The notes under the pieces: generated by a model
What the model was told of the DNA's origin: nothing
The model's input: only the letters and a program-made list of their open reading frames with translations
Database searches by the model: none
Made by a program: the position numbers and the translations under genes
Shown: one piece after another, positions 25,821 to 34,753 of the stretch
Layout: every line of letters starts with the position of its first letter
How positions within the stretch are numbered: the first letter of the stretch is position 1
Origin: Pectobacterium sp013449375
GTDB lineage: Bacteria; Pseudomonadota; Gammaproteobacteria; Enterobacterales; Enterobacteriaceae
DNA: 64,000 nucleotides
Strand: one strand, 5' to 3'
Assembly (NCBI RefSeq): GCF_048593165.1
Contig: NZ_CP184271.1

Positions 25821-27642
25821 ATGCCGTCTCATAATCTTTATCAAACAGGTTGGCGATTCTACCACGAACTGTCAGATGAGAGGTGATCGGATATGAGGCT
25901 GCGAGATCCCAAAGGCTTACGCCGCCTAATTTCACAGGCTGGAACGTGTTGTAATCTGTGTCATAGCGTTGTCCTAGGTACTGATAAGTTACCGACCAAT
26001 CGATATCAGCTACCGCCCAATCCAACTGATACTTAACCTGCTGCTTGGCGCGACGCAATAACACTTTATTCGTCTGGCTATTGCGCGGGTCAAGGTAATC
26101 AAAAGAAACAATGTGAGCCAGAGGGCCAGTATCGAAAGATACCGTTGCTTCAGCACCTTTGATCCGCGCTTTTTGAATGTTGCTGTAACGATTTGTTGAG
26201 TCAAAATTGATGAGATTGTCAATATCGTTTCGATAGCCAGACAACCTCCAGTTAACCGGGCCCGTCAAACCTTCGAAGCCGCTTTCCCACTGCTTACTTT
26301 CTTCTGGCTTAAGATTGAGGTTACCGTATTTTTCGCTGTAGACCTGATTCAGGTTCGGTGCTTTATAAGCAGTACCATAAGAGGTAAAAATACTGTACCC
26401 CTCAATAAATTCCCAAGCAGCACTTGATTGCCAAGTGTTATGCCAGCCAAAAACATTATTGTCATCACCCCTGACGGCACCTTCTAACGTCACACTGCTT
26501 ATTTTTTGTTGGGCAGTGGCATAGACACCGACGTTACGCTGTTCGTGTCCTGCAATCACGTAATTTGTACCCGGCTGTGATGTCTGTTTTTGCCAGTCCA
26601 CACCCGCACTTACACTCCCAGCACCAACAGCCAGCGTATTACCCCATTGCAGATTATATTGCTGTACATCATCCATTGTTGATGCCGGGCTATAACGCCC
26701 TTTGGCAGGATCAAAATTTAGATCCTTGGTATGGCTATAACTGGCGACTAATTGGCTCGAATAAATATCCCGGTTAAATTGCAGACCTGTATCCCAAGTT
26801 TGACTATAAAGCTGTCGAATACTCGGTGTACCTAATACAGCCCAGGTAGTGCTATCAAGCGCGTCGTAGCCATCATAGTCAGTCCGATTATCGAAACCGT
26901 AGCCACGCAGGAAACCGCTAAACTCATCATTGAACTGCTGCTTTACTGCACCATAAATGGATTTGCTCATAAATCCATCACGATCTGGCTGACGCGGCGC
27001 ATCAGCGGCGGCAATATCAAACCCTTTGGTGTAAGTGTAATTACCCGCTAACGTCACTGTAGTGCCACTTTCTAAAGCCTGCTGAGTTGCTACATCATAG
27101 GATTGGTACCCTTTAGAACCGACTCCCGCGGTCAATGTAGTTCCGTCTTTATCCCTCGTTGTTATGATATTGACCACACCGCCAATAGCATCAGATCCAT
27201 AAACTGCAGAACGTGCGCCACGGATATATTCTATCTTTTGTACCAAAGAAAGAGGAATCTGGCTGAGGTCAGAAGAGCCGCTAATACCAGCCTGATTTAA
27301 ACGAATACCATCCATCAAAATAAGAACATGCCTGCTCTCAGATCCTCTGATGCGTAATGTACTCTGCTGTCCCAATCCACCACTCTGTTCAATATCTACC
27401 CCAGGCAAACGACGCATAACATCAGCAACGCTTTTCGCCTGCCAGCGGTCGATCTCTTCTCTTGTCACTACAGTCGTGGGAGCCAACACCGAAGACACCG
27501 GCTGTGCGAAACGATTGGCCGTTACAACCATGTCATCGGTATTTTTTTCCGATGACGAATTTGGAGATGAACTGTTTTCCTGCGCCCAGCCAGAAAATGC
27601 CGTGACGGAAAGCGCCGTCAGCAGCGAAATTTTTTTAATCAT
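25765..27642 (-). CDS. btuB: Vitamin B12 TonB-dependent outer-membrane receptor
   Basis: A 625-residue outer-membrane transporter for cobalamin. The signal peptide ends at GWAQ (about 21), the TonB box is DDMVVTANRF near 36-45, the plug carries GVDIEQSGGLGQQSTLRIRGSESRHVLIL in two blocks, and the barrel ends YYLTGSYTF with the terminal Phe needed for assembly. A cobalamin riboswitch precedes it on the same strand, so vitamin B12 should repress it. It overlaps murI at its 3' end. Confidence 0.96.
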   Translation of the reverse strand: MIKKISLLTALSVTAFSGWAQENSSSPNSSSEKNTDDMVVTANRFAQPVSSVLAPTTVVTREEIDRWQAKSVADVMRRLPGVDIEQSGGLGQQSTLRIRGSESRHVLILMDGIRLNQAGISGSSDLSQIPLSLVQKIEYIRGARSAVYGSDAIGGVVNIITTRDKDGTTLTAGVGSKGYQSYDVATQQALESGTTVTLAGNYTYTKGFDIAAADAPRQPDRDGFMSKSIYGAVKQQFNDEFSGFLRGYGFDNRTDYDGYDALDSTTWAVLGTPSIRQLYSQTWDTGLQFNRDIYSSQLVASYSHTKDLNFDPAKGRYSPASTMDDVQQYNLQWGNTLAVGAGSVSAGVDWQKQTSQPGTNYVIAGHEQRNVGVYATAQQKISSVTLEGAVRGDDNNVFGWHNTWQSSAAWEFIEGYSIFTSYGTAYKAPNLNQVYSEKYGNLNLKPEESKQWESGFEGLTGPVNWRLSGYRNDIDNLINFDSTNRYSNIQKARIKGAEATVSFDTGPLAHIVSFDYLDPRNSQTNKVLLRRAKQQVKYQLDWAVADIDWSVTYQYLGQRYDTDYNTFQPVKLGGVSLWDLAASYPITSHLTVRGRIANLFDKDYETAYGYRTAGREYYLTGSYTF

Positions 27643-27711
27643 TGTTAAAGCATCCGAGAAATAATAAGGATGCCGCAGGCTCTGTTAATAGCACGCGATA
27701 TGCAGAACCAA

Positions 27712-27920
27712 TTGCGACGTATTCCGGCAGGTCTTCGGGCTTGGATGCCGTTGTCCCACAAATCGTCAACGACGGTAGGGGATACAACGAAAGCGATGAC
27801 TTCCCATCCTCAAAAGTTGAAGACAGTGTCTGCATAATAATGCTATCGCCGGGGCATTCCTTACCGCTGCGCGTCAGCTCCAGATTTACACTGGATTCCC
27901 TTTTAACTTGTGGTACAAGG
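27712..27920 (-). promoter_or_regulatory. Cobalamin riboswitch upstream of btuB
   Basis: Read on the minus strand, the leader has AAAAGGGAATCC, then GGAGCTGACGCGCAGCGG and TAAGG, a GATGGGAAGTC segment, and the B12 box GCCCGAAGACCTGCCGG (about 27724-27740). These are the conserved blocks of the adenosylcobalamin aptamer in the right order. The expression platform would be the GC-rich pairing region at 27668-27711 before the btuB start. The divergent trmA promoter lies beyond 27930. Confidence 0.88.
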
Positions 27921-28069
27921 CCGGACGCTCATCCTACAATCGCGAATTGTGGAAGTCTAGACTTCTATATCATTACAGGATAATCACGTAACAAAACTGG
28001 ACATCCTGGCCGGATTCCCTACAATTCCCAGCCAATAACACCCTTTTAGACGCTGTTGACGAGAAAATC

Positions 28070-29173
28070 ATGACGCCAGAAATCCTGCCCATCGAACAAT
28101 ACGACGACCAGCTTGCAGAGAAAACCGAGCGTCTGCGTGGGCTAATGGCACAGTTCAATGCACCAGAGCCTGTCGTCTTCCGTTCTCCCGTCAGCCACTA
28201 TCGGATGCGTGCCGAATTTCGCATCTGGCACGAGGGTGACGAGCTTTACCACATCATGTTTGACCAGCAAACCAAACAGCGTATTCGGGTCGACCGCTTT
28301 CCGGCAGCCAGCGAGTTAATCAATCGCCTGATGCCGGCGCTGCTTGCCGCCATTCAGCCCGATGCCGTCCTGCGCCGCAAACTGTTTCAGATAGACTATC
28401 TGTCCACCCTGAGCGGCGAAGTGATCGTTTCACTGCTGTATCACCGCGCTCTGGATGAGGAGTGGCAGGAGCATGCCCGTGCACTGCGCGATAGCCTGAC
28501 AGCGCAGGGTTTCCGTCTACAACTGATTGGCCGTGCGACAAAAACCAAAATCTGCCTCGACCGCGATTATGTCGATGAATGCCTGCCAGTTGCGGGGCGG
28601 GATATGATTTACCGCCAGGTAGAAAACAGCTTCACGCAGCCGAATGCGGCAATCAATATTCAGATGCTGGAATGGGCGCTGGACGCGACAGCAGGGTCGA
28701 CAGGGGATTTGCTGGAGCTGTATTGCGGTAACGGCAATTTTTCACTCGCGCTGGCAAGAAATTTCGAACGTGTACTGGCAACCGAGATCGCCAAGCCATC
28801 CGTTGCGGCAGCACAATATAATATCGCGGCGAACCAGATAGAGAACGTGCAGATTATCCGTATGGCAGCAGAAGAATTTACGCAAGCCATGCAAGGCGTG
28901 CGTCAGTTTAACCGCCTACAGGGCATCGATCTGAAGAGCTACCAGTGCGAGACCATTTTTGTTGACCCGCCGCGCAGCGGGCTGGATGACGAAACGGTGA
29001 AACTGGTTCAGGCGTATCCACGTATTCTTTATATTTCCTGCAACCCGGAAACGCTAAGCCATAACCTACAAACGCTCTCGGAAACCCACAACATTCGCCG
29101 TCTGGCGCTGTTCGATCAATTCCCTTACACCCACCATATGGAGTGCGGCGTGCTGTTGGAAAAACGTCAGTAA
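28070..29173 (+). CDS. trmA: tRNA (uracil-5-)-methyltransferase
   Basis: A 367-residue cytoplasmic enzyme that forms m5U54 in the T-loop of tRNAs and in tmRNA. The S-adenosylmethionine fold shows LLELYCGNGNFSLALA near residue 215, the substrate site FVDPPRSGLDD, the catalytic Cys in LYISCNPETLSHNL near residue 325 and the general-base Glu in HHMECGVLL near the end. The length equals that of E. coli TrmA. It is divergent from btuB and convergent with yijD. Confidence 0.97.
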   Translation: MTPEILPIEQYDDQLAEKTERLRGLMAQFNAPEPVVFRSPVSHYRMRAEFRIWHEGDELYHIMFDQQTKQRIRVDRFPAASELINRLMPALLAAIQPDAVLRRKLFQIDYLSTLSGEVIVSLLYHRALDEEWQEHARALRDSLTAQGFRLQLIGRATKTKICLDRDYVDECLPVAGRDMIYRQVENSFTQPNAAINIQMLEWALDATAGSTGDLLELYCGNGNFSLALARNFERVLATEIAKPSVAAAQYNIAANQIENVQIIRMAAEEFTQAMQGVRQFNRLQGIDLKSYQCETIFVDPPRSGLDDETVKLVQAYPRILYISCNPETLSHNLQTLSETHNIRRLALFDQFPYTHHMECGVLLEKRQ

Positions 29174-29182
29174 CGCATGCAA

Positions 29183-29204
29183 GCTGGCGGGCTACCCTGC
29201 CAGC
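29183..29204. terminator. Hairpin between trmA and yijD
   Basis: GCTGGC-GGG pairs with CC-TGCCAGC around CTA, placed between the convergent 3' ends of trmA and yijD. There is no clear T run; it may act in both directions or only stabilise 3' ends. Confidence 0.5.
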
Positions 29205-29212
29205 ATCACCGG

Positions 29213-29599
29213 CTATAACGTCTCGCTCTCGTCTGCGGATACGGAATCCGACTCTTTTCTGCGGCGCAGTTTCAGGCCAATCCAGAAAACCAACACCACG
29301 CACAGGATTGACGGAATAAAGTTCGATCCAATGGCGGGGTATTCCACACGCACGATGGTACTGTAGATCAATATTCCCAGTAGAAAGCTGGCCGCTGCCA
29401 GCATCGGAATACCTTCCGGCATACTGTGGTGCAAATAGCGTTGATGCAGGCAGTAAATGGACAAGGCCAGCGCAATCAGGGGAAAAATCGAAAACGGAAC
29501 AATACTACTGAACAAAGCGGCGAATGCGCCATTGACGGATAAGCCCGTCATCAACGCCAGTACCAGCGTGCCTTTTTCTTGGTGAGGTTTTTCTGTCAT
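29213..29599 (-). CDS. yijD: YijD family inner-membrane protein
   Basis: A 128-residue membrane protein of unknown function with four hydrophobic segments (about 11-33, 37-49, 60-82, 92-110) and a charged C-terminus. It matches the YijD family and keeps the enterobacterial place directly after fabR on the same strand, 35 bases downstream, suggesting one transcript. No catalytic motif is visible. Confidence 0.9.
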   Translation of the reverse strand: MTEKPHQEKGTLVLALMTGLSVNGAFAALFSSIVPFSIFPLIALALSIYCLHQRYLHHSMPEGIPMLAAASFLLGILIYSTIVRVEYPAIGSNFIPSILCVVLVFWIGLKLRRRKESDSVSADESETL

Positions 29600-29634
29600 G
29601 GTTTCTCCCTTTTCATGTTGTTGGTATAGAGGAT

Positions 29635-30264
29635 TTATGGCACGGTAAAACTACTATCGTGTTCTTTTCTGTACCAGTAATACGCCCCTTTGGCGATCAT
29701 CCGCAGTTGCAGTACCAGCCGTTCTTCCAGTTGTTTACGTTGCTCCAGAGAAACATCCAGCGCCTCTGCTCCCGCACTGAAAACAATGGTCACCATCGCT
29801 TCCGACTGCGCTTCTGCGAAGCTACGGGGAATATGGTTTTCTACCTCAAGGTAATCCGCCAGTTCAGCGATAAAATGCTGAATTTCGCGCGCAACTGCCG
29901 CACGGAAAGCCGCCGACGTTCCTGAGCGCTCACGCAGCAACAGCCGGAACGCATTAGGATTATTGCCGATAAATTCCATGAAGGTGGCAACCGACGTCCT
30001 GATTACGCTACCGGTCTTGGCAATACGCTGCCGAGCTTGTCGCATTAACTGGCGCAGCATCAGCCCGCTTTCGTCAACCATTGTCAGCCCCAGTTCATCC
30101 ACGTCACGAAAATGACGATAAAAAGATGTCGGCGCGATACCCGCTTCACGGGCAACTTCACGCAGGCTCAGGCTGGCAAAACTGCGCTCAGCGCTTAACT
30201 GGCTAAATGCAGCTTCAATAAGGGAACGACGAGTCCGTTCTTTTTGTTGTGCTCTGACACCCAT
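29635..30264 (-). CDS. fabR: Unsaturated fatty-acid biosynthesis repressor
   Basis: A 209-residue TetR-type repressor that lowers fabA and fabB expression according to the ratio of unsaturated to saturated acyl chains. It begins MGVRAQQKERTRRSLIEAAF, essentially as in E. coli. The helix-turn-helix SLREVAREAGIAPTSFYRHF spans about 30-50. The ATG at 30264 is chosen because similarity starts there; the longer upstream frame looks non-coding. It is divergent from sthA, as in E. coli. Confidence 0.95.
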   Translation of the reverse strand: MGVRAQQKERTRRSLIEAAFSQLSAERSFASLSLREVAREAGIAPTSFYRHFRDVDELGLTMVDESGLMLRQLMRQARQRIAKTGSVIRTSVATFMEFIGNNPNAFRLLLRERSGTSAAFRAAVAREIQHFIAELADYLEVENHIPRSFAEAQSEAMVTIVFSAGAEALDVSLEQRKQLEERLVLQLRMIAKGAYYWYRKEHDSSFTVP

Positions 30265-30475
30265 TATGCTGCCCAAATGATCTACTCCCCTTTCCAGAGG
30301 GGCACTATAGCAAATTTTATTGTCCGCAGAATGAGACAAAGTTTGCCATATTAAGAATGTGAGAATCTGTTTCCATAGTAAAGGCAGGGATGATTGGGTT
30401 CTGCCGTCGTCGATGTTACAATGCACAATGTTACAGTCGCGTTATTAATTTGTATAAAAACAGGTTTAACCTACC

Positions 30476-31882
30476 ATGACTCTACAACATCAATTCGATT
30501 ATGATGCCATTGTGATTGGTTCCGGTCCCGGCGGTGAAGGTGCAGCAATGGGATTGGCCAAGCACGGTGCCAAAATTGCGGTGATTGAACGTCACTACAA
30601 TGTCGGCGGCGGCTGTACCCACTGGGGTACGATTCCTTCCAAAGCCCTCCGCCACGCCGTCAGCCGTATTATCGAGTTCAATCAAAACCCCCTCTACAGT
30701 GACAACTCCCGCATTATCCGTTCCTCATTTTCCGACATCCTGCGCCACGCCGACAGCGTAATTGGTCAGCAAACCCGTATGCGACAAGGATTTTATGAGC
30801 GTAACCAGTGCGAGTTGTTTTCCGGTGAAGCCAGCTTCATCGATGCACATACGATTGCCGTTCACTACCCAGACAACACCCATGAAACGCTGACCGCCGC
30901 GAATATCATTATCGCGACCGGTTCACGTCCGTATCATCCGGCAGACGTCGACTTCAATCACCCGCGTATTTACGACAGCGACTCGATTCTGCAACTCGAC
31001 CATGAGCCCCAGCACGTCATCATCTATGGCGCGGGCGTTATCGGCTGCGAATATGCTTCTATCTTTCGCGGCCTGAGCGTGAAGGTCGATTTAATCAATA
31101 CCCGCGATAGGCTGCTGGCGTTTCTCGATCAGGAAATGTCGGATGCCCTGTCCTACCATTTCTGGAACAACGGCGTGGTGATTCGCCACAACGAAGAGTT
31201 CGAGAGTATTGAAGGGCTGTCTGACGGCGTTATCGTTAATCTGAAGTCAGGCAAAAAGATGAAGGCGGACTGCCTGCTTTATGCCAACGGACGCACGGGG
31301 AATACGGAAACGCTGGGGCTGGAGAATATTGGCCTGAGCACCGACAGCCGCGGCCAGCTCAAGGTCAACAGCATGTACCAGACGGCGCTGGCACATATTT
31401 ATGCCATTGGCGATGTCATCGGCTATCCCAGCCTGGCATCTGCGGCGTACGATCAAGGGCGACTCGCCGCACAGGCGATCATCAAAGGCGATGCCAGCGC
31501 GCATCTGATCGAAGATATCCCAACCGGCATTTATACCATCCCAGAAATCAGCTCCGTGGGGAAAACCGAGCAAGAGCTCACTGCAATGAAAGTGCCTTAT
31601 GAAGTCGGGCGGGCACAGTTCAAACATCTGGCACGGGCGCAGATTGTTGGGATGAATGTGGGGAGTTTGAAGATTCTGTTTCACCGTGAAACGAAACAGA
31701 TTCTGGGTATTCACTGCTTTGGTGAGCGCGCGGCGGAGATTATCCACATCGGGCAGGCCATCATGGAACAAAAAGGTGAAGGCAATACTATCGAATATTT
31801 CGTTAATACTACCTTCAACTATCCAACCATGGCAGAAGCGTATCGCGTAGCGGCGCTGAACGGGCTTAACCGCTTATTTTGA
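30476..31882 (+). CDS. sthA: Soluble pyridine nucleotide transhydrogenase
   Basis: A 468-residue FAD enzyme that exchanges reducing equivalents between NADPH and NAD+. It has the FAD-binding GSGPGGEGAAMGLAKHG motif near residue 16, the NAD(P)-binding GAGVIGCEYASIFRGL near 182, and GDVIGYPSLASAA for FAD. The active-site region reads GGCTHWGTIPSKAL, where the second redox Cys of related disulfide reductases is Thr, the expected state for SthA. Its 3' end overlaps convergent oxyR by nine bases. Confidence 0.96.
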   Translation: MTLQHQFDYDAIVIGSGPGGEGAAMGLAKHGAKIAVIERHYNVGGGCTHWGTIPSKALRHAVSRIIEFNQNPLYSDNSRIIRSSFSDILRHADSVIGQQTRMRQGFYERNQCELFSGEASFIDAHTIAVHYPDNTHETLTAANIIIATGSRPYHPADVDFNHPRIYDSDSILQLDHEPQHVIIYGAGVIGCEYASIFRGLSVKVDLINTRDRLLAFLDQEMSDALSYHFWNNGVVIRHNEEFESIEGLSDGVIVNLKSGKKMKADCLLYANGRTGNTETLGLENIGLSTDSRGQLKVNSMYQTALAHIYAIGDVIGYPSLASAAYDQGRLAAQAIIKGDASAHLIEDIPTGIYTIPEISSVGKTEQELTAMKVPYEVGRAQFKHLARAQIVGMNVGSLKILFHRETKQILGIHCFGERAAEIIHIGQAIMEQKGEGNTIEYFVNTTFNYPTMAEAYRVAALNGLNRLF

Positions 31883-32782
31883 CAGGTTTTCCATATAACT
31901 CTGCATATGTTCGCGGATGGTATCGGCAAGTTGCTCATACCGTCCGCGCAGCGGTGAGCCAGGGCGATACACCAGCGCGATAGTGCGTTTGGGCTCCGGT
32001 TTATAGCATGGCAAATAGCAGACACCATCGCGTTCGCGTTCGTGCGGAACGGATAACGATGGCAATAGCGTAATCCCGCTTCCGGCCGCAACCATGTTAC
32101 GTAGCGTTTCTAAACTGGTTGCTCGGAAATGCGTGTCTTCATCCGCTCCCGCCTGAAAACAGAAACCCATGGCCTGATCGCGCAGGCAGTGGCCGTCTTC
32201 CAGCATCAGTAGTTTTTCACCCGACAGATCGGACATTGCCACACGTTCACGGTTCGCCCACGGGTGATCCTGATAAATGGCCAGTTTCATCGGTTCATCA
32301 AAAAGAGGAACTTCGATAAAGGCTTCGGACTCTTTCACCATCGCCAGAATGGCGCAGTCCAGTTTGCCGCTGTCCAACTGAGCCAGTAACTGGTGGGTCT
32401 GTGCTTCATGCAGGTACATCTCGAGTTTAGGAAACGTGCGATGAAGCATTGGAATAATGTGCGGCAACAGATAAGGCCCCACCGTGGGGATCAAACCAAT
32501 ATGCAGAGGCCCGGACATGGTTTCACCTTGTTGGCTCGCCATTTCTTTTAGTACCTTGACCTCGCGTAATACCGTTCGCGCCTGCTCTACCAGCAACAAT
32601 CCCGCTTGCGTAAACAAGACTTTGCGACTGGTTCGCTCCAGTAGCATCACGCCGAGTTCATCTTCCAGTTTACGAATCTGTCCACTGAGTGTTGGCTGAC
32701 TCACATGGCAGGAATCTGCCGCACGCCGAAAGTGCCGATGTTCTGCCAATGCGACAAGATACTCTAAATCCCGAATATTCAT
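31874..32782 (-). CDS. oxyR: Hydrogen peroxide-sensing regulator OxyR
   Basis: A 302-residue LysR-type regulator activated by disulfide formation. The helix-turn-helix FRRAADSCHVSQPTLSGQIRK is at about 19-39. The redox pair is Cys199 and Cys208 in MLEDGHCLRDQAMGFC, the same numbering as in E. coli. The ATG at 32782 is the start; an upstream extension of 28 codons is not coding-like. AT-rich ATAG/CTAT-type blocks just upstream could be its autoregulatory site. Unlike in E. coli, no argH follows upstream. Confidence 0.97.
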   Translation of the reverse strand: MNIRDLEYLVALAEHRHFRRAADSCHVSQPTLSGQIRKLEDELGVMLLERTSRKVLFTQAGLLLVEQARTVLREVKVLKEMASQQGETMSGPLHIGLIPTVGPYLLPHIIPMLHRTFPKLEMYLHEAQTHQLLAQLDSGKLDCAILAMVKESEAFIEVPLFDEPMKLAIYQDHPWANRERVAMSDLSGEKLLMLEDGHCLRDQAMGFCFQAGADEDTHFRATSLETLRNMVAAGSGITLLPSLSVPHERERDGVCYLPCYKPEPKRTIALVYRPGSPLRGRYEQLADTIREHMQSYMENLSK

Positions 32783-33273
32783 TATTATTCTCCTTATTAT
32801 GATAGCTAACGGCGATAAATAGGATACCAACGAACGACAATCTCTATCAACATCCCAAGCGAACAATCCCTTTCCACCGAAACATGTGTGCGTATTCTAG
32901 CCACCTGTCACGCTATACCGAGCAGGCTAATATATTCAAGTGATTTGATGATGACAGCATTTTGTGTCTCTTCGTCAGGCGATCATGATGAACACCAGGA
33001 AACATGACATGTAGGCTAAAAGTTCATCAATAAGGTGAGTAAAAAGTGGATAGGGTGCAGAAAATCGGGTAGGACGCCGCTCAGCAAAACGATGGGAAAG
33101 CGACGTAGTCTCTAACGATTGAGCTAAAACGGTTGAATAGGAATCTCATCCCTGAGACTCCCCCTTTTCATGGCCATAGTAAGTGAGGTTGAAAGGTATA
33201 TTCCTATATTCCTATACCCTTATTCTTCATCACCGTGTACGACCTCGTTCTTCCTGAAATGTTACGCGCTGTC
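32783..33273. other. Intergenic region between oxyR and metF
   Basis: This stretch of about 490 bases has no supportable protein gene. I looked for the OxyS RNA usually divergent from oxyR and saw no matching sequence. It holds a partial copy of the hairpin repeat (33141-33175) and a short palindromic tract GGTATA-N12-TATACC near 33196-33219, close to the metF 3' end. Confidence 0.5.
33141..33175 (-). repeat. Hairpin repeat, partial copy C
   Basis: On the minus strand it reads GGCC, a short spacer, GGGGGA, then the arm pair GAGTCTCA-GGGA-TGAGATTC with one mismatch. This matches the last module (GGCCC, AGGG, hairpin) of the repeats at 34431-34540 and 54290-54385. The upstream modules are missing. 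Confidence 0.55.
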
Positions 33274-34170
33274 TCAGCGTGCCACATCAGGGCGGACGCC
33301 CAGGGTATGGCAAATCGCGTAGCTCAGTTCGGCGCGGTTCAGCGTATAGAAATGGAAATCTTTTACGCCTTCGCGGCTGAGAATTTTCACCATATCCATC
33401 GCGATAGACGCCCCCACCATTTTGCGGGTTTCGGGATCGTTATCCAGACCGTCAAACATGGCTGTCATCCAGTTTGGCACGCGGACGTTGGTCATCGTGG
33501 CAAACTTCTGCAATTGCTTGAAATTCGACACGGGCAGGATACCTGGCACAATTTCTACATCAATACCCGTCGCTACACAGCGGTCACGGAATCGCAGGTA
33601 GCTTTCTACGTCGAAAAAGAACTGTGTGATCGCGCGATTTGCGCCGGCATCAATTTTGTGTTTCAGGTTAATCAGGTCCGCCTGTGCACTTTTCGCCTCA
33701 GGGTGCACTTCAGGATAGGCGGCTACGGAAATATCGAAATCGCCAACCTCTTTCAGCAGGGAGACCAGATCCGCCGCGTACATGTCCGGTTTACCACCTT
33801 CTGGCGGCAAATCGCCACGCAGCGCGACAATATGGCGAATACCGCTTTGCCAGTAATCCTGCGCGATTTCACGCAGTTGTTCACGCGACGCATCAATGCA
33901 GGTCAGGTGAGGCGCCGCTTCCAGACCGGTACGCTCTTTAATCGTTTTGATAATGCTATGAGTACGGTCACGCTCACCGGAATTCGCCCCGTAGGTCACG
34001 GAGACAAACTTGGGCTTCAGGCTGCTCAGTCGATCGATAGAGCTCCACAGAGTTTCTTCCATATCGCTGGTACGCGGCGGGAAAAACTCGAACGACACAT
34101 TAATCCGTCCCTGTAATTCCGCCAGACTTTGATTCAGCGCTTCCCGCTGGTTTGCGTGAAAAAAGCTCAT
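33274..34170 (-). CDS. metF: 5,10-methylenetetrahydrofolate reductase
   Basis: A 298-residue flavoenzyme that makes 5-methyltetrahydrofolate for methionine synthesis. It shows SFEFFPPRTS near residue 25 (catalytic-type Glu), SVTYGANSGERDRTHS, and HIVALRGDLPP for FAD and folate binding, and ends GVRPDVAR. The start MSFFHANQREALNQSLAE at 34170 matches E. coli; the 15 upstream codons do not. Three MetJ boxes sit about 40-65 bp before the start, so methionine represses it. Confidence 0.97.
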   Translation of the reverse strand: MSFFHANQREALNQSLAELQGRINVSFEFFPPRTSDMEETLWSSIDRLSSLKPKFVSVTYGANSGERDRTHSIIKTIKERTGLEAAPHLTCIDASREQLREIAQDYWQSGIRHIVALRGDLPPEGGKPDMYAADLVSLLKEVGDFDISVAAYPEVHPEAKSAQADLINLKHKIDAGANRAITQFFFDVESYLRFRDRCVATGIDVEIVPGILPVSNFKQLQKFATMTNVRVPNWMTAMFDGLDNDPETRKMVGASIAMDMVKILSREGVKDFHFYTLNRAELSYAICHTLGVRPDVAR

Positions 34171-34211
34171 ACCTGCTACCCCGTTGACCGTGATTGTTAT
34201 CATCATTCGCC

Positions 34212-34235
34212 ACACGTCTATACGTTTAGACGTCT
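34212..34235 (-). promoter_or_regulatory. Three tandem MetJ boxes before metF
   Basis: Read on the minus strand the 8-bp units are AGACGTCT, AAACGTAT and AGACGTGT in tandem without gaps. The first is the exact MetJ consensus and the others keep the central ACGT. MetJ-S-adenosylmethionine binds arrays of at least two such boxes. The metJ gene itself is at 44.6 kb. Confidence 0.9.
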
Positions 34236-34753
34236 ATATAGAAAATGACGTAATCCGCTTAAAGAGTCAACGTTTTTCAGCACGACAAACCGTGATGATT
34301 GCTCACGGTAAATGAAAAAATTTCATGATGGATCAGGAGTGGTGACTTTTATACACAAACCCAGAAGTATCGTGGGTTGTGCCGTTATCCGGCGTAAAAA
34401 ATTATGCTGAGGAGAGTACGGGCTTAGGATGAGCCGCATGGACGCGGCGAAAGCTTGCGCCACGTCGGACAAAAACGTCAGAGACGTTTTTGAACAGCAC
34501 GTGTGCTGGCCCGGAGGGCGAGCCCCATTTATGGGGCGAGTAAACGTGTCGCAAGCGGTCCGTGAAGCCTGATACCGACGAAGGCATCGCGCAGCGACAT
34601 AATTCACGCCGGAAAGCTAGGGGTCACGGGGCGTGCGGCGTGGAGCCGCCCCGTGTCGGGCGCGTGCTACGGAGTAGCATGAAAATGCTAGTAGTATCGC
34701 GCACGAAACCATTGCCCATCCGGCATAAATATAACTAAGGGAGATGGCTCCCC
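34236..34753. other. Structured non-coding tract between metF and the phosphoesterase gene
   Basis: There is no convincing gene in these 518 bases. From 34430 to 34700 the sequence is a chain of perfect hairpins: the repeat copy A modules, then CACGGGGCG/CGCCCCGTG (34625-34633 and 34647-34655), then two overlapping stems TGCTAC-GGA-GTAGCA (34665-34679) and TAGCAT-GAAA-ATGCTA (34675-34690) that cannot form together. Confidence 0.6.
34431..34540 (+). repeat. Multi-hairpin repeat, copy A
   Basis: Modules in order: GCCGC-N6-GCGGC (34433-34448); GGAC then AAAAACGTC-AGA-GACGTTTTT (34471-34491); GAAC then AGCAC-GT-GTGCT (34496-34507); GGCCC and AGGG, then GCCCCAT-TT-ATGGGGC (34522-34537). Copy B at 54290-54385 has the same linkers in the same order, but its third and fourth stems have unrelated sequences that still pair. 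Confidence 0.8.

Noticed and set aside
28320..28541. 73-codon minus-strand frame within trmA
   Set aside because: Antisense shadow; trmA explains the region completely.
32783..33273. OxyS small RNA divergent from oxyR
   Set aside because: No sequence resembling OxyS or its terminator was found in the gap.
33235..34116. 293-codon plus-strand frame opposite metF
   Set aside because: Antisense shadow of a highly conserved gene.
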